The notes: generated from the sequence alone by a model not told the origin. A DNA stretch of 64,000 nucleotides from Acidicapsa acidisoli (GCF_025685625.1 NZ_JAGSYI010000001.1:2461147-2525146); one strand, 5' to 3'; counted from the stretch's first letter, positions 44,579 through 55,023 are shown. A program made the numbers and translations.

Positions 44579-47500
44579 ATGCAAGAAGCCATCCATCCAT
44601 CTCCGCTAAACCGCATGTGCTGGGCAATCCGATTGCTCACTATTGTGGTTGCGATTGCGCTGGGAGGCGCGATCGGCTGGACGCAGTCCACGCAGGGATC
44701 CATTCTTGGCACAGTCAAGGACGCCAAGGGAGCAGTCATCCAGGGTGCTCTTGTGACCTTGACGAATACCGACGCAGGCGTCGTACGTACCACCACGACC
44801 AGTGGCAGCGGAGATTACCAGTTCCTGGACGCTGTAGCCGCTCATTATGATGTCGAGGTCGCGGCGCCTGGATTCGAAAACTGGAAGATTAACGGAGCGC
44901 AGCTTGCGGTTCGCCAGCAACTACGTATCGACGTCTCGCTGGCGGTCGGCGGGGTGCAACAGACGGTTGAGGTTTCCGGTGACAATGCCAGCGCGATCGA
45001 AACGGACTCGGCTTCGATCAACGCCGTTTACAGTGCGGACGACGCGATCAATCTGCCGACCAACTCGCGGGCCGGCTCGAATGGCACCAGCGGTCTGAGC
45101 CTGATCGGCACACTGCCGGGCGTCCAGACGGACGGCTCGGGCAGTTCAGCTACGTACTCGCTCCAGGGCGGGTTGCCTTTCCAGACGGAAGTCGCAGTAG
45201 ACGGTATCACGGTGCAGAGCGCTACTGGGAATTCTCCAATTCAAGATGCATTTCCTTCCACCGATGCAATCGCTGAGATTCGTGCAGACGGCGTTTTGAA
45301 CAATGCGGAGATCGGCCAGCCCGGTGAGGTTACGATCACCAGCAAGGGCGGCACCAACAAATTCCATGGGTCGACTTACTGGTATGCCCAGAATCAGGAT
45401 TTTGACGCAATTCAGTTCGGCGCGGGCTCTAAGCCACACAAGGTCGGGAACACCTTTGGCGCACGGTTTTCCGGTCCGGTAGTGATTCCTCACCTTTATG
45501 ATGGACATGACAAGTTCTTCATCTATGGCGGGTATGAGGGCTACCGTTTTCCGCAACAGGCTCCCAACCAGTACACCGTGCCAACGGCGGCGATGAAGAC
45601 GGGCGACTTCACTGACTATACGGCTAACGGATTTACGGGCCTGAGCAACCCATTCTCGGGTGGATCGTACGGAAATGCACTGCCTTCTTCGGCAATCAAC
45701 TCAGCCTCGAAGCAGTTCCTGCAGTTCTTTCCTGATCCAAACCACGTTGCGACTCTGACAAACGGCGGATCTGTTCCGACCACCTCGTATGTTGACGGTG
45801 AGTCGCCAAACTACTACGTCAACCAAGACGACAGCCAGCATTCGGATCAGTTTGATATTCGTCCGGACAAGTACTTTGGCGCGAACCAGAAGTTCCTGCT
45901 GTGGGGGCGCTATTCGTACAAGAACTTCCCAGCCAACTCGGCGGAGGCTCTGAATGTGCCTTCCGCGCAGAACACGAATCAGAATAACAGCCTGACAACC
46001 AGCTTCAACTGGACGATCAAGCCAAACCTGATCAACGAATTCCGCTTTGGCTTCACCTTGCAGAAGACGGGCAAATCCGATTCCTTTAACGGTACGACGT
46101 TTACGCAGGGCCTGGGACTGGTGGGTCTACAAAATCTCTTCTACAACGGAATTCCAGAATTGGATTTTGGCCATCTCTCCAGCCTGAATGCGGATCGTCT
46201 TACCTCGCTCAGCCAGTCCAAAACCTACGTCTATACCGACGCGGTGAGCTGGACGAAGGGCAAGCACAACTTCAGATTCGGCACGGATATTCGCTCGCTG
46301 GAAGCCATTACGCCACTCGGTTTCAACGGATCGGACAACTACGGAACCTTCGGCTACACCAATACAGGTAACGCGGTAGGCGAGTTCACTGGCGTTGACT
46401 TTGCCGACTTCCTGGTCGGTGTTCCCAACAACACGTTTTACGACGTGGTGCAGCAGGACAACGACGGCAAGTCGATTCACTACCATTTCTATGCTCAGGA
46501 TGAGTGGAAGGCTTCGCCGAGGTTGACCGTGAGCTACGGCGTTCGCTATGAATATCACCCCGGCTACTTCGATCCACACGGGGACATCGGCAACTTTGAT
46601 CCTAGCCTTCCTCTCGCGGGACGCGCGATCTATCCGGATGGCAAGTCCAGCCTGCTGGCGCAGTCCTTTCTGGAGAGCGCGAATGCCTGCGATGCTGATG
46701 GCGTGCATAACACCAATTCCGCAATCGTCAACGGCGCGCCCTGTATGCCTGTTCTCACGAATAGCGCGGCTGGGTTTCCGTCTGGTTTGAAGAAGGTTCC
46801 ACACCTGCGCTTCATGCCGCGCTTCGGTATCGCATATCGCCCGTTCAACAGCGACAAGACGGTCTTTCGCGGCGGCTACGGCATCTACAACATCACTATG
46901 CTGGGATCGAATTTCTACTCGCTTACGGGTACGTTGCAGGCCCAGACGACGCAATACGTGAACACGTACAACTCCAATACGCACACGATTGGCTACCAGT
47001 GGCCGAACATCTACGCCGGTGCCGGTAACGGCGGTTGCACTACCTGCTATGGCCAGGACTACTTTGGAACGGCTAACAGCACCATCTGGAAAGATCCTTA
47101 CACGGAGCAGTGGACGGCCAGTATCGACCATGACTTCGGTGGGGGATTTGCAGCACGTGTCTCCTACATCGGCGCTGAAACGCACGACCTGGTCTGGGCT
47201 CCGGATGAAAACTCTTTGCCCTTCTCGTCGACGGTTTCTGCGTACAACCAACCCAACAGCGCGCGTCTGTTCCCCAACTGGGGTGTCATCAATACTCGGG
47301 ACACCGGCGCGAATGCCAGCTACAACTCACTGCAACTGGATGCAAGCCATCGCCTGCAGCACGGACTGCAGTTTGACACCGCATTCACATGGGCCAAGGC
47401 ACTGGCTGACAATCAGGGACCAAGCAGCACCAGCTTCGCGGGAGAGAGCGGCGGTCAGCGCTCGACCTCGATCTTGGATCGCGGCGCGGACTTCGGCAAC

Positions 47501-48193
47501 GTGGTGGGGACTCGCCGTCTGCTGTGGAACACGACTGCTCTCTATGATCTGCCTTTCGGTCGCGGAAAGCAGTTTGGCGCAAATATGCCCAGGGCTCTGG
47601 ACGCAGTGGTTGGCGGCTGGCGCTTGAGCAACATCTTCACATGGCAGAGCGGCGCGTTCCTCACACCTTACTTTGCGGGCGGCGAGGGTGATCCTTCAGG
47701 TACGGGTTCTGGTCTCAGTTCGAGCCTTGCCGGATGGACCCCTACGGGACGTGCGCAGCATGCTGATAACGTTGCTGGGGTAGGCTGGAAGCCCTCCGGC
47801 CAGAATCGTAACAACTGGATCAATTCCGGCGCTTTTGCCTGCCCCGGAATGCCCTCATGGACTCCCGGTACTGCCTGCACGACCGGCGCTGGATATGATC
47901 AAAACGGCAATGCTCTCAGCCCGAATCCGCTTCCGATTGGCCGCTTTGGCAACTCGCAGGTGGGATCGATTGTTGGCCCCAGCTACATCAACCTGAACAC
48001 CGGCCTGGTGAAGACTTTCAGCATCACGGAAGGCCTCAAGCTGCGTGCCGAGGGTACGTTTACCAACGTGCTCAATCACATCAACCTGGACGAAAGCTCG
48101 ATGAACCTCGATCTAAGTTCGACGAGCTTCGGCACGTTGACAAAGGGGCTCGCACCGCGCGTCGGCCAGGTGTCAATGCGTCTAGAGTTCTAA
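44579..48193 (+). CDS. Oar-like TonB-dependent receptor with carboxypeptidase-regulatory domain
   Basis: About 1204 residues from the ATG after AGGAGGCAGCACCG, with a signal peptide (LLTIVVAIALGGAIGWTQ). The regulatory domain (GSILGTVKDAKGAVIQGALV, VEVAAPGFENWKI) is followed by a plug (GLSLIGTLPGVQTDGSGSSA, EVTITSKGGTNKFHGSTYWY) and a long barrel (KHNFRFGTDIRSLEA, DEWKASPRLTVSYGVRYEYH, RGKQFGANMPRALDAVVGGW). The C-terminus RVGQVSMRLEF ends in Phe, as outer-membrane proteins require. It is a typical acidobacterial nutrient receptor; the ligand is unknown. It stands alone, ends at a strong terminator, and is flanked by the MFS/regulator pair and the GH2 gene. Confidence 0.9.
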   Translation: MQEAIHPSPLNRMCWAIRLLTIVVAIALGGAIGWTQSTQGSILGTVKDAKGAVIQGALVTLTNTDAGVVRTTTTSGSGDYQFLDAVAAHYDVEVAAPGFENWKINGAQLAVRQQLRIDVSLAVGGVQQTVEVSGDNASAIETDSASINAVYSADDAINLPTNSRAGSNGTSGLSLIGTLPGVQTDGSGSSATYSLQGGLPFQTEVAVDGITVQSATGNSPIQDAFPSTDAIAEIRADGVLNNAEIGQPGEVTITSKGGTNKFHGSTYWYAQNQDFDAIQFGAGSKPHKVGNTFGARFSGPVVIPHLYDGHDKFFIYGGYEGYRFPQQAPNQYTVPTAAMKTGDFTDYTANGFTGLSNPFSGGSYGNALPSSAINSASKQFLQFFPDPNHVATLTNGGSVPTTSYVDGESPNYYVNQDDSQHSDQFDIRPDKYFGANQKFLLWGRYSYKNFPANSAEALNVPSAQNTNQNNSLTTSFNWTIKPNLINEFRFGFTLQKTGKSDSFNGTTFTQGLGLVGLQNLFYNGIPELDFGHLSSLNADRLTSLSQSKTYVYTDAVSWTKGKHNFRFGTDIRSLEAITPLGFNGSDNYGTFGYTNTGNAVGEFTGVDFADFLVGVPNNTFYDVVQQDNDGKSIHYHFYAQDEWKASPRLTVSYGVRYEYHPGYFDPHGDIGNFDPSLPLAGRAIYPDGKSSLLAQSFLESANACDADGVHNTNSAIVNGAPCMPVLTNSAAGFPSGLKKVPHLRFMPRFGIAYRPFNSDKTVFRGGYGIYNITMLGSNFYSLTGTLQAQTTQYVNTYNSNTHTIGYQWPNIYAGAGNGGCTTCYGQDYFGTANSTIWKDPYTEQWTASIDHDFGGGFAARVSYIGAETHDLVWAPDENSLPFSSTVSAYNQPNSARLFPNWGVINTRDTGANASYNSLQLDASHRLQHGLQFDTAFTWAKALADNQGPSSTSFAGESGGQRSTSILDRGADFGNVVGTRRLLWNTTALYDLPFGRGKQFGANMPRALDAVVGGWRLSNIFTWQSGAFLTPYFAGGEGDPSGTGSGLSSSLAGWTPTGRAQHADNVAGVGWKPSGQNRNNWINSGAFACPGMPSWTPGTACTTGAGYDQNGNALSPNPLPIGRFGNSQVGSIVGPSYINLNTGLVKTFSITEGLKLRAEGTFTNVLNHINLDESSMNLDLSSTSFGTLTKGLAPRVGQVSMRLEF

Positions 48194-48219
48194 CAGACTG
48201 CCGAACTACCTCTCTGTCT

Positions 48220-48253
48220 GGCGTGGACCCTTTGGGGTCCACGCCATTTTTTT
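48220..48253 (+). terminator. Strong intrinsic terminator after the receptor
   Basis: GGCGTGGACCC and GGGTCCACGCC pair perfectly over 11 bp around a TTTG loop, followed by seven T residues, 27 bases beyond the stop codon. Confidence 0.92.
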
Positions 48254-48288
48254 AATGACTGAAGGAGCGTCTCGACTGTGGTTTCGAT

Positions 48289-50961
48289 TCAGTTGCCGGT
48301 AGATTTCACGGTTGTGGAGCTCGGCGTGATCGTTTGCGGTGCGATGTTCCAGCCTTCGAGCTGTACAACCGGCTGGACGGACACGCTATCGGGAAGCAGT
48401 GCAGTCAGCGTGCGCGACTCTCCCGGAGTCAGTTCAATCCAGTTGTCAGACCAGAAGATTGGCGCGATCAGGCCGCCGGACTCGGTGCGGATAGCTCCGT
48501 GTAGCTGGAAGGCGAGCGCAGCGGATGAGTTATCGAGGTGCAGGTGCAATTCGCGGCCGCGCGGGGTGGTTTCTATCTCTGCGGTAGCATTCACTTTGGT
48601 TGCGGGCAGCGTCATGAGCGCGGTCAGGTCTTCGTGGCGGGCGGCGGGTGTGTGCGTGTAGTCCGTTTTTGGCCAATCGAAGGTGGTGAGCGTGCCGGGT
48701 ACCCAATAGAAGTTACGGCTCAGGAGGTGGCCAGAAGCGTCGGTCAAGGTGAGGTCGATGAAAAAGATTCGTTCCGGGCTTGTATAGAGAGCTTCCGGAA
48801 TCGAAAAGACGCGCTGGGAACTGTCAGCGGACGATTCGAGAGTGGCCTCGGAGCTGAACAACTCCTTCCATGCAAGGTTGTGCACATGTACGCTGGCGTG
48901 GAGACCGGCAGCGGCCACATATGTGCTGTTGACTACCACGATCGAAGCGTCGTCGTAGGAGTATTGAATGTGCAGCGGCTCACATGCCTTTTTCGTTGCA
49001 AAGTAGCCGGCTCCGGCGTCGAGGTAATAGTCGTACAGGTGCCAGATCATGGAGGGCCACGCGTTGTTCAGCATCCATTGAATGACACCGGTGGATGTGT
49101 ACTTATTCTTGCTATAGGCCTCGAACATGGCGCGCTCGGAATCGTACTCCATGGTTTGCGCTATGCGCTCGTATTCAGCGGCGGATTGCGGTGTTGCGTA
49201 TACCGCATCCATTGAGTCATTGAAGGCCTTGAGGTTGACGAACTCTCCGCCGCCGTAGTGAAGACTCCATGTAGTGGATGGCGGCCATGCCTGTGCATCG
49301 GGCAGGAATTTTTCGCGGCTGGCGAGGGAGGGAATCGCTGGTCCGGGGCTGGTTTCGGTGTTGAATCCGAAGGCGCCGCCGTTGTGCTGGTCGACGTACC
49401 AGTAGCTGGGGGCGACGTAGTCGTATGGGCCGGACATTTTGACGCCGCTGGACCCGGTTACGCTGGTGGGCGTACCCGAGGCTGAAGAAATCACGGGATT
49501 GGGCCAGTGGGTTTCGGATTCCACTTGCAGATAAGCGCGTTCGACATTGGGAGGCGGCGGATTGTCGCTGCCGTTCAACCAGACGAGCAGGCTCGGGTGC
49601 TGGCGCAGACGCAGAAGTTGTGCGCGCAAGGATGCCGTGGCTACGGTCAGATTTTCCGGAGTCCAGTCTTTCCAGTGCTCCCATTGGTCGCAGCAGCACC
49701 ACCCGAGCATGACGAGAATGCCTTGCTGATCGGCCAGATGGAAGAAATCCTCCGTTTCGAGCTTACCTTCGAGCCGGATGGTGTTGAGGTTCATGTCTCG
49801 AACGAGATGGAACTGGTCGCGGAGACGGCTTTCATCGGAACGCAGGAGCATATCCTGCGACCAGCCAGCGCCGCGAATCAGAATTGGCTTGCCGTTGACG
49901 CGGAAGAGGCGGCTTCCGTTGGAGGTGAGTTCAGAGGTAATCTCGCGGATGCCGAACTCGACGCTTTGTTCGTCGGTAACCTTCCCTTCGATGGCAAAAC
50001 TGACGGACAGCCGTTCGAGGTTTGGCTTGCCCATCTGGTAGGGCCACCAGAGTTTGGGATCGTGAATGCGCAGTTGCGGAAAGTCTTTTGCGGTGAAGAC
50101 CACTGTCCGGTCTTCATGCGGCGAGAGTTCGACTGGTTGCTCGAAGCGGACCCCGGCAGCGGAGCCGGCGACCTGGCCCTTGACGGGATGATCGGCGGCG
50201 TTGTGCAGCTCGGCGTATACGGTCACTTCGGCGGTATTGAGACTGTCGTCGGGAAAGTGGGTGACTGCCATCGGCGAACGCACGGTGACTGCTCCGGTGG
50301 TGACGAGATCGACTGCGCCCCAGAGCCCCATATCCTTGTCCGGTGGGCAGGGATTCCAGTCGACCCAGTTGATACCGAGGTCCTTTTCGGTTGGGGCGAA
50401 GGTCTCGACCGCGAGCACGTTTTTCTGGCCGGGCTTGAGGAGATCGGTTACGTCAAAATCGTAGGTGCGGTAGGCTCCGGCGACCTTGGTTGTGTCGGCG
50501 ATCTTCTGGCCATTGAGCCATACATCAGCGCGATAGTTGATGCCGCCAAAGTGCAGCCCAAAGCGCTCGGATTTCCCAGCATTTGCGGGAGTGGAGAACT
50601 CGGTGCGATACCACCAGCCGCAGCGGTAGGGACTGTCATCGGGCATAGGCAGATTGGAAAAATTATGGCCAATCGGATAGCTCACGCCGGGAAGATTCCG
50701 CAAATTGTTGCCGTAATAGGGATCGGGAATTGCTCCGGCCGCAGCCTGGGCAGCTACGACGGTGCTGGGCACGGCGGTCTTCAGCCAGCCCTCGGTCGAG
50801 AGTCCTGGAGCGGTAATTGTGGCTCCGTCCGCCTGAAGCTTGCAGGCCGATTGCAAACGCCAGTCTTCGCGCAGAGGCGTCACCGTTCCGGCGTTGAGAA
50901 CAGAGGGCAGCGCCAGCAAAGCGGCCAGCGAGAGCAAAATCTTTCTGCGATTCAGGACCAT
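48289..50961 (-). CDS. GH2-family exo-beta-D-glucosaminidase-like enzyme, secreted
   Basis: About 890 residues from the ATG after GGGAAGGAATTTTAGA, with a signal peptide (VLNRRKILLSLAALLALPSV). The galactose-binding-like domain (RADVWLNGQKIADT), immunoglobulin-like domains and TIM barrel follow in the GH2 order. In the barrel, LLVWLNGSDNPPPP places Asp near 466 where GH2 enzymes usually have the Glu of NE. FGFNTETSPGPAIP places the nucleophile Glu near 536. The same Asp/Glu pair, at almost the same positions (469/541), is that of CsxA-type exo-glucosaminidases, so chitosan oligomers are the likely substrate. It is divergent from, and probably co-regulated with, the receptor operon at 51324. 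Beta-mannosidase activity is an alternative. Confidence 0.85.
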   Translation of the reverse strand: MVLNRRKILLSLAALLALPSVLNAGTVTPLREDWRLQSACKLQADGATITAPGLSTEGWLKTAVPSTVVAAQAAAGAIPDPYYGNNLRNLPGVSYPIGHNFSNLPMPDDSPYRCGWWYRTEFSTPANAGKSERFGLHFGGINYRADVWLNGQKIADTTKVAGAYRTYDFDVTDLLKPGQKNVLAVETFAPTEKDLGINWVDWNPCPPDKDMGLWGAVDLVTTGAVTVRSPMAVTHFPDDSLNTAEVTVYAELHNAADHPVKGQVAGSAAGVRFEQPVELSPHEDRTVVFTAKDFPQLRIHDPKLWWPYQMGKPNLERLSVSFAIEGKVTDEQSVEFGIREITSELTSNGSRLFRVNGKPILIRGAGWSQDMLLRSDESRLRDQFHLVRDMNLNTIRLEGKLETEDFFHLADQQGILVMLGWCCCDQWEHWKDWTPENLTVATASLRAQLLRLRQHPSLLVWLNGSDNPPPPNVERAYLQVESETHWPNPVISSASGTPTSVTGSSGVKMSGPYDYVAPSYWYVDQHNGGAFGFNTETSPGPAIPSLASREKFLPDAQAWPPSTTWSLHYGGGEFVNLKAFNDSMDAVYATPQSAAEYERIAQTMEYDSERAMFEAYSKNKYTSTGVIQWMLNNAWPSMIWHLYDYYLDAGAGYFATKKACEPLHIQYSYDDASIVVVNSTYVAAAGLHASVHVHNLAWKELFSSEATLESSADSSQRVFSIPEALYTSPERIFFIDLTLTDASGHLLSRNFYWVPGTLTTFDWPKTDYTHTPAARHEDLTALMTLPATKVNATAEIETTPRGRELHLHLDNSSAALAFQLHGAIRTESGGLIAPIFWSDNWIELTPGESRTLTALLPDSVSVQPVVQLEGWNIAPQTITPSSTTVKSTGN

Positions 50962-51103
50962 TCTAAAATTCCTTCCCAATAAGGAGTTGCTAGCAAGATG
51001 CTGTGGAAAGATCGTGTTCGAAATAGGCTCAGTCCGCTAATCAAAGAAGCACATAGAACAACGCCTCCGGAATGATCGATCGAGGCAGAGTTCCTAACAG
51101 CAG

Positions 51104-51121
51104 TATTCAATCGCTTGAATA
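51104..51121. promoter_or_regulatory. LacI-type operator O1
   Basis: TATTCAATCGCTTGAATA is an 18-bp palindrome with a central CG and one mismatched pair, the form typical of LacI-family sites. It matches O2 (51283-51300) at 16 of 18 positions. It lies between the divergent GH2 and receptor genes, 143 bp from the GH2 start. Confidence 0.65.
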
Positions 51122-51242
51122 TCGCAATATGAACGTGTCTCCCCGGCTCTGTCAAGCGGGATTTTCCGGTTCGCCCTCCCCCCGCCGGGGTGTGTCCGCG
51201 ATCGGCCGGAGTTGACAATGACGGCTGAAGCTTATTTTTGCC

Positions 51243-51271
51243 TTGACATGCAAAAGTATCAGACCTATAGT
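51243..51271 (+). promoter_or_regulatory. Near-consensus sigma-70 promoter of the receptor operon
   Basis: TTGACA (51243-51248) and TATAGT (51266-51271) are exactly 17 bp apart. The expected transcription start near 51278 is immediately upstream of operator O2, giving a leader of about 45 bases before the ATG at 51324. Confidence 0.8.
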
Positions 51272-51282
51272 TCGTGAAACAT

Positions 51283-51300
51283 TATTGAAACGCTTGAATA
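51283..51300. promoter_or_regulatory. LacI-type operator O2
   Basis: TATTGAAACGCTTGAATA, near-identical to O1, sits just after the predicted transcription start of the receptor operon. A repressor bound here would block the promoter, and the two sites are 179 bp apart, which allows looping. The likely ligand-responsive repressor is the LacI protein encoded at 56521-57633. Confidence 0.65.
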
Positions 51301-51323
51301 TCAATGTTGAGGGGGAATGCCGT

Positions 51324-54300
51324 ATGAAAAAGTTGCTGATTACCCTAATTGCGAAGAGCTTCCTCGGTGTTGTGATTCTGATTCTAAGTACCGGATTGAG
51401 TGCTTTTGGCCAGGCAGGCAGAGGCGGTATCAATGGTTTGGTGACGGACCCTTCTGGAGCGGTCGTTTCAGGCGCGAAGGTTACCGCGCAGGATGCGGCG
51501 ACCGGCGTCTCCAGTTCTACGGTTACCACTGCGGCAGGCCTGTATTCCTTTGTTTCGCTCACGCCCGGCTCCTATAACGTGACGGCCATCCAGAAGGGTT
51601 TTGAAACCGTCGTTCAGGACAACGTGACAGTCAACGTGGACGAGGTAAGCACCGTAAACATCGCCTTACGCGTTGGCAGCGTAAGCGAAGTCGTGACTGT
51701 GACGGGGACAACGGACCTTACCGAAACGAGCAATTCCACGGTGGGACAACTCATCGACTCGGCGACCATCGACCGCGTGCCGCTGCTGACGCGCGACGTC
51801 TACGACCTGGTGCAGTTGAGCGCTGGTGTCACACCAGCCAACGGCGCGCCTAATTCGTCGAGTTCCTTCGCTATCACGAACATATCGAGCGGACGGCCTG
51901 GAGTCGATGTTTCGTCCTATACGATCAATGGCGCCATCGTAGGCTCGGTCTATTACATGGCCGACGGCAGCCCGCTCGGTATCGCGGAAAACAACGCGGC
52001 TGCTATTATCCCTGCACTCGACATTCCTGAAGATGCCGTCGAAGAGGTTCGTGTCGAGACTCAAAATACACCCGCCTCCTACCTCAGCGGCGGAGCCGGC
52101 GTCATCAGCCTGGTCAGCAAGTCCGGTAGCAACGAATTTCATGGCGACGTCTTCGGAGTCTTCAGGCCCGATGTATTAGCAGCGAATGAGTATTTCAATA
52201 AGCAAAGCCAAATAGCAAACAGCCAGGCGAATACACCTCCCTCGTTCCATCGCTATCAGGAAGGTGGGTCCATTGGCGGCCCGATTCTGCATAAGAAGCT
52301 TTTCTTCTTTGGCGATTACGAGGCCACGCAACAGCAGCTTTACGACGGCTCCAATACTTTTACCGTGCCGACCACTGCGGAACGAACTGGCGATTTTTCC
52401 GCGGATAGCTTTACCATCTACGACCCGACCCAGCCGGACATTGCGACCGGGCCGAATGCCGGCACACGCCAGCCATTTGCGAATAACATAATTCCTAACC
52501 CAAACCCCACTGCGTTGAAATTTTTATCTGAGTACCCTAAGTGCAATTACCCCAGCCCGTCAACGTGCGACTCCAGTTCCGACGACACGGCATATAACTT
52601 CTTCAAGCCAGGCCTCGATCCGACAACAGCGCAGCGTTTCGACGTTCGCATCGACTGGGCCAAGAGCGAGAAGCAGCGTCTATTTGGCCGATTTTCCTTT
52701 GACCGGCTGTTCACCTCGACCTACAACGCCTTTGGCAACATGTGGGATCTGAACTATGCGCAGAACGTTACCAATGGGCGCAATATTCTTGTCGCTGACG
52801 ACTATACACTGAACCCCACGACTGTTCTGCAATTGCGTTATTCTTTTACCCGGCATTATGAGAATCAGGGCGGAGACCCATCGCAGGTGGGCTTCGACAT
52901 TACGTCGCTGGGCTTTCCATCTTCCCTGGCTGCTCAGGAGGCCTACAAGCTTCTGCCCTTCGTTGTCTTCAACGATGCAATCGGCGGAATCGGTGGCACA
53001 GCCGATTACAACACCCTCATCTATGCCAGCGAAAACAGCGACGCCAACGTCGCCGTCACGAAGGTTTTCGGAAAGCATGAGATCAGCACCGGCTTTGAAT
53101 ATCTGAAGCGACTTCTCAATGTAGGTCAGCCTCCGGCACCGTCCGGTTCCTATCTCTTCGATATCTCAGCGACCGATCAGTCCACGTCGAATGGTGGAGG
53201 CGGCAGCGACTTCGCCTCCATGCTTGTAGGAATGGGTACTGTCCCAGGCACGGAAAATACGGACTATCCTAACTTCACGAAAGATATCTTTGCCGCCGAA
53301 TCCAGCCCTTACTATGCGGCCTTCGTCGAGGATAACTGGCATCCGACAAAGAACCTGAACATCACTGCCGGCTTACGTTGGGATATCTTTGGTGGGCGCA
53401 CCGAGCGGCACAACCGGCTTGAATATTTCAACCCAACCATCGCTGGCGCAGCGGATGGGGTTTCATATAACGGCGCTGAAATATACGTAAACGGGGGCAA
53501 CCGTTCTCCGTACAATGCCAACCTGACAAACTTCGGGCCGCGCCTGGGCTTCGCCTGGCAGGCCTCTGAACACTTTGTGGTGCGTGGCGGTGGCGGCTTC
53601 TACTACGGCCCGAGCACGCAGATGGTTGCGAGCGCCACATTCGACAGTGACGGATACACGTCCCAGACGGAGTGGAATTCTACCTGCTATAACGCCGACG
53701 GTAATACAGTCTTCAACGGCTCCTCAGCCTGCGCGGGTGCAGCGCCGGGCAGTTCTGCTCCCAGCACGACGGGCCTCTATTCTCTCAGCAATCCCTTTCC
53801 CAACGGCGTGGTTCCTCTGATCACTAACCCCACCGGGCTGGCTAACAACCTAGGCACGACGATCAACACGGTGTTGCATTCGCAGCGTACGCCCACCATT
53901 TATAACTTCAATTTTGGCTGGGAGTACGAGTTTCCGCATCAGATTGTGCTCAGCGCCGGCTATGTTGGCAGCCGCGGACTCTTCCTGCCATTTGCTACTG
54001 CCGATCTGAACCAGTTGGATCTGGGCACCATCGCCAGCAATCAGGCAGCGCTGGTCAATAACTCGGTCCCCAATCAATGGGCGGCGACCCAGCCCTCTAC
54101 CAATGCCAACTACGGTTCATCCACCGTCCCGCTGTGGGTGTCTTTGCAGGAGTTTCCCCAATTTGGCAATGGCGGCTACGGTTCGGGCAACGGCGTGATT
54201 ATTCATGGTTATCCCGGAGGCGACTCCGACTACAGCTCTTTGCAGACGAAAGTGCAAAAGAAGCTGAGCAGTCACGTGACCGCGCTGGTCAGCTTCACCT

Positions 54301-54998
54301 GGGCGAAGCTGATTACCGACGACGGCAATCCTCCGCTGGGCTTCGTCGGTTCTCACCTGGGCGCGGCTCAGGACTGGAAGAACCTGAATTTCGAACATGC
54401 GGTCAGTCCGCAGGATGTGAAGTATCAGTTCACAGGATCGGCTTCGTATGACCTGCCGATCGGCAAAGGCCGCGCGCTCAATCTCAATACTGCCGGGGAC
54501 GCGATACTAGGCGGCTGGACAATCAATGGGATTGTGTATCTCAGCACAGGTGTTCCGATCGCCTCACCCACCGTTGGAACGTATCCTGGGGCGCCGCAGG
54601 GTATCTCCTTCTTCAATCAGCGACCTAACCTGACATGCGATCCTAATAAGAACGCTCCGCATACGGCTGCAACCTGGTTTAACCCGAACTGCTTCGCGTA
54701 TCCGGCCAGCCCCTATGTGGCGGGGAATGCTCCGGCTTACCTTGCAAATGTCCGTACGATGGGGGCGAACAACGTCGATCTCTCGCTCTACAAGAATTTC
54801 TCTCTGGGAGAGAAGAGGGATATTCGCATTGAGATTTCCTCGTATAACATCGCCAACCGCGCGCAGCTCGGAATGCCGAATATACCCAGCATCTTTGCGG
54901 TCAACACGGAGGCTGGACAGGCTGCCGCCTTCGGCCAGATCAGCAACACCGTCAACACGCCGCGCCAGTTCCAGTTCGGGTCGCGCTTTACTTTCTAA
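51324..54998 (+). CDS. Oar-like TonB-dependent receptor of the glycan locus
   Basis: About 1224 residues from the ATG nine bases after GAGGGGG, with a signal peptide (LITLIAKSFLGVVILILSTG). It has a carboxypeptidase-regulatory domain (GGINGLVTDPSGAVVSGAKV, YNVTAIQKGFETVVQDNVTV), then VGSVSEVVTVTGTTDLTETS and a plug with GGAGVISLVSKSGSNEFHGD. The barrel ends in RQFQFGSRFTF with the terminal Phe. As first gene of an operon with a permease, LacI regulator and PfkB kinase, and divergent from an exo-glucosaminidase-like enzyme, it is the probable outer-membrane importer of the glycan or its oligomers. Expression is likely repressed through operator O2. Confidence 0.9.
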   Translation: MKKLLITLIAKSFLGVVILILSTGLSAFGQAGRGGINGLVTDPSGAVVSGAKVTAQDAATGVSSSTVTTAAGLYSFVSLTPGSYNVTAIQKGFETVVQDNVTVNVDEVSTVNIALRVGSVSEVVTVTGTTDLTETSNSTVGQLIDSATIDRVPLLTRDVYDLVQLSAGVTPANGAPNSSSSFAITNISSGRPGVDVSSYTINGAIVGSVYYMADGSPLGIAENNAAAIIPALDIPEDAVEEVRVETQNTPASYLSGGAGVISLVSKSGSNEFHGDVFGVFRPDVLAANEYFNKQSQIANSQANTPPSFHRYQEGGSIGGPILHKKLFFFGDYEATQQQLYDGSNTFTVPTTAERTGDFSADSFTIYDPTQPDIATGPNAGTRQPFANNIIPNPNPTALKFLSEYPKCNYPSPSTCDSSSDDTAYNFFKPGLDPTTAQRFDVRIDWAKSEKQRLFGRFSFDRLFTSTYNAFGNMWDLNYAQNVTNGRNILVADDYTLNPTTVLQLRYSFTRHYENQGGDPSQVGFDITSLGFPSSLAAQEAYKLLPFVVFNDAIGGIGGTADYNTLIYASENSDANVAVTKVFGKHEISTGFEYLKRLLNVGQPPAPSGSYLFDISATDQSTSNGGGGSDFASMLVGMGTVPGTENTDYPNFTKDIFAAESSPYYAAFVEDNWHPTKNLNITAGLRWDIFGGRTERHNRLEYFNPTIAGAADGVSYNGAEIYVNGGNRSPYNANLTNFGPRLGFAWQASEHFVVRGGGGFYYGPSTQMVASATFDSDGYTSQTEWNSTCYNADGNTVFNGSSACAGAAPGSSAPSTTGLYSLSNPFPNGVVPLITNPTGLANNLGTTINTVLHSQRTPTIYNFNFGWEYEFPHQIVLSAGYVGSRGLFLPFATADLNQLDLGTIASNQAALVNNSVPNQWAATQPSTNANYGSSTVPLWVSLQEFPQFGNGGYGSGNGVIIHGYPGGDSDYSSLQTKVQKKLSSHVTALVSFTWAKLITDDGNPPLGFVGSHLGAAQDWKNLNFEHAVSPQDVKYQFTGSASYDLPIGKGRALNLNTAGDAILGGWTINGIVYLSTGVPIASPTVGTYPGAPQGISFFNQRPNLTCDPNKNAPHTAATWFNPNCFAYPASPYVAGNAPAYLANVRTMGANNVDLSLYKNFSLGEKRDIRIEISSYNIANRAQLGMPNIPSIFAVNTEAGQAAAFGQISNTVNTPRQFQFGSRFTF

Positions 54999-55023
54999 AA
55001 TATGACGGATCTCTGAGGATGGC

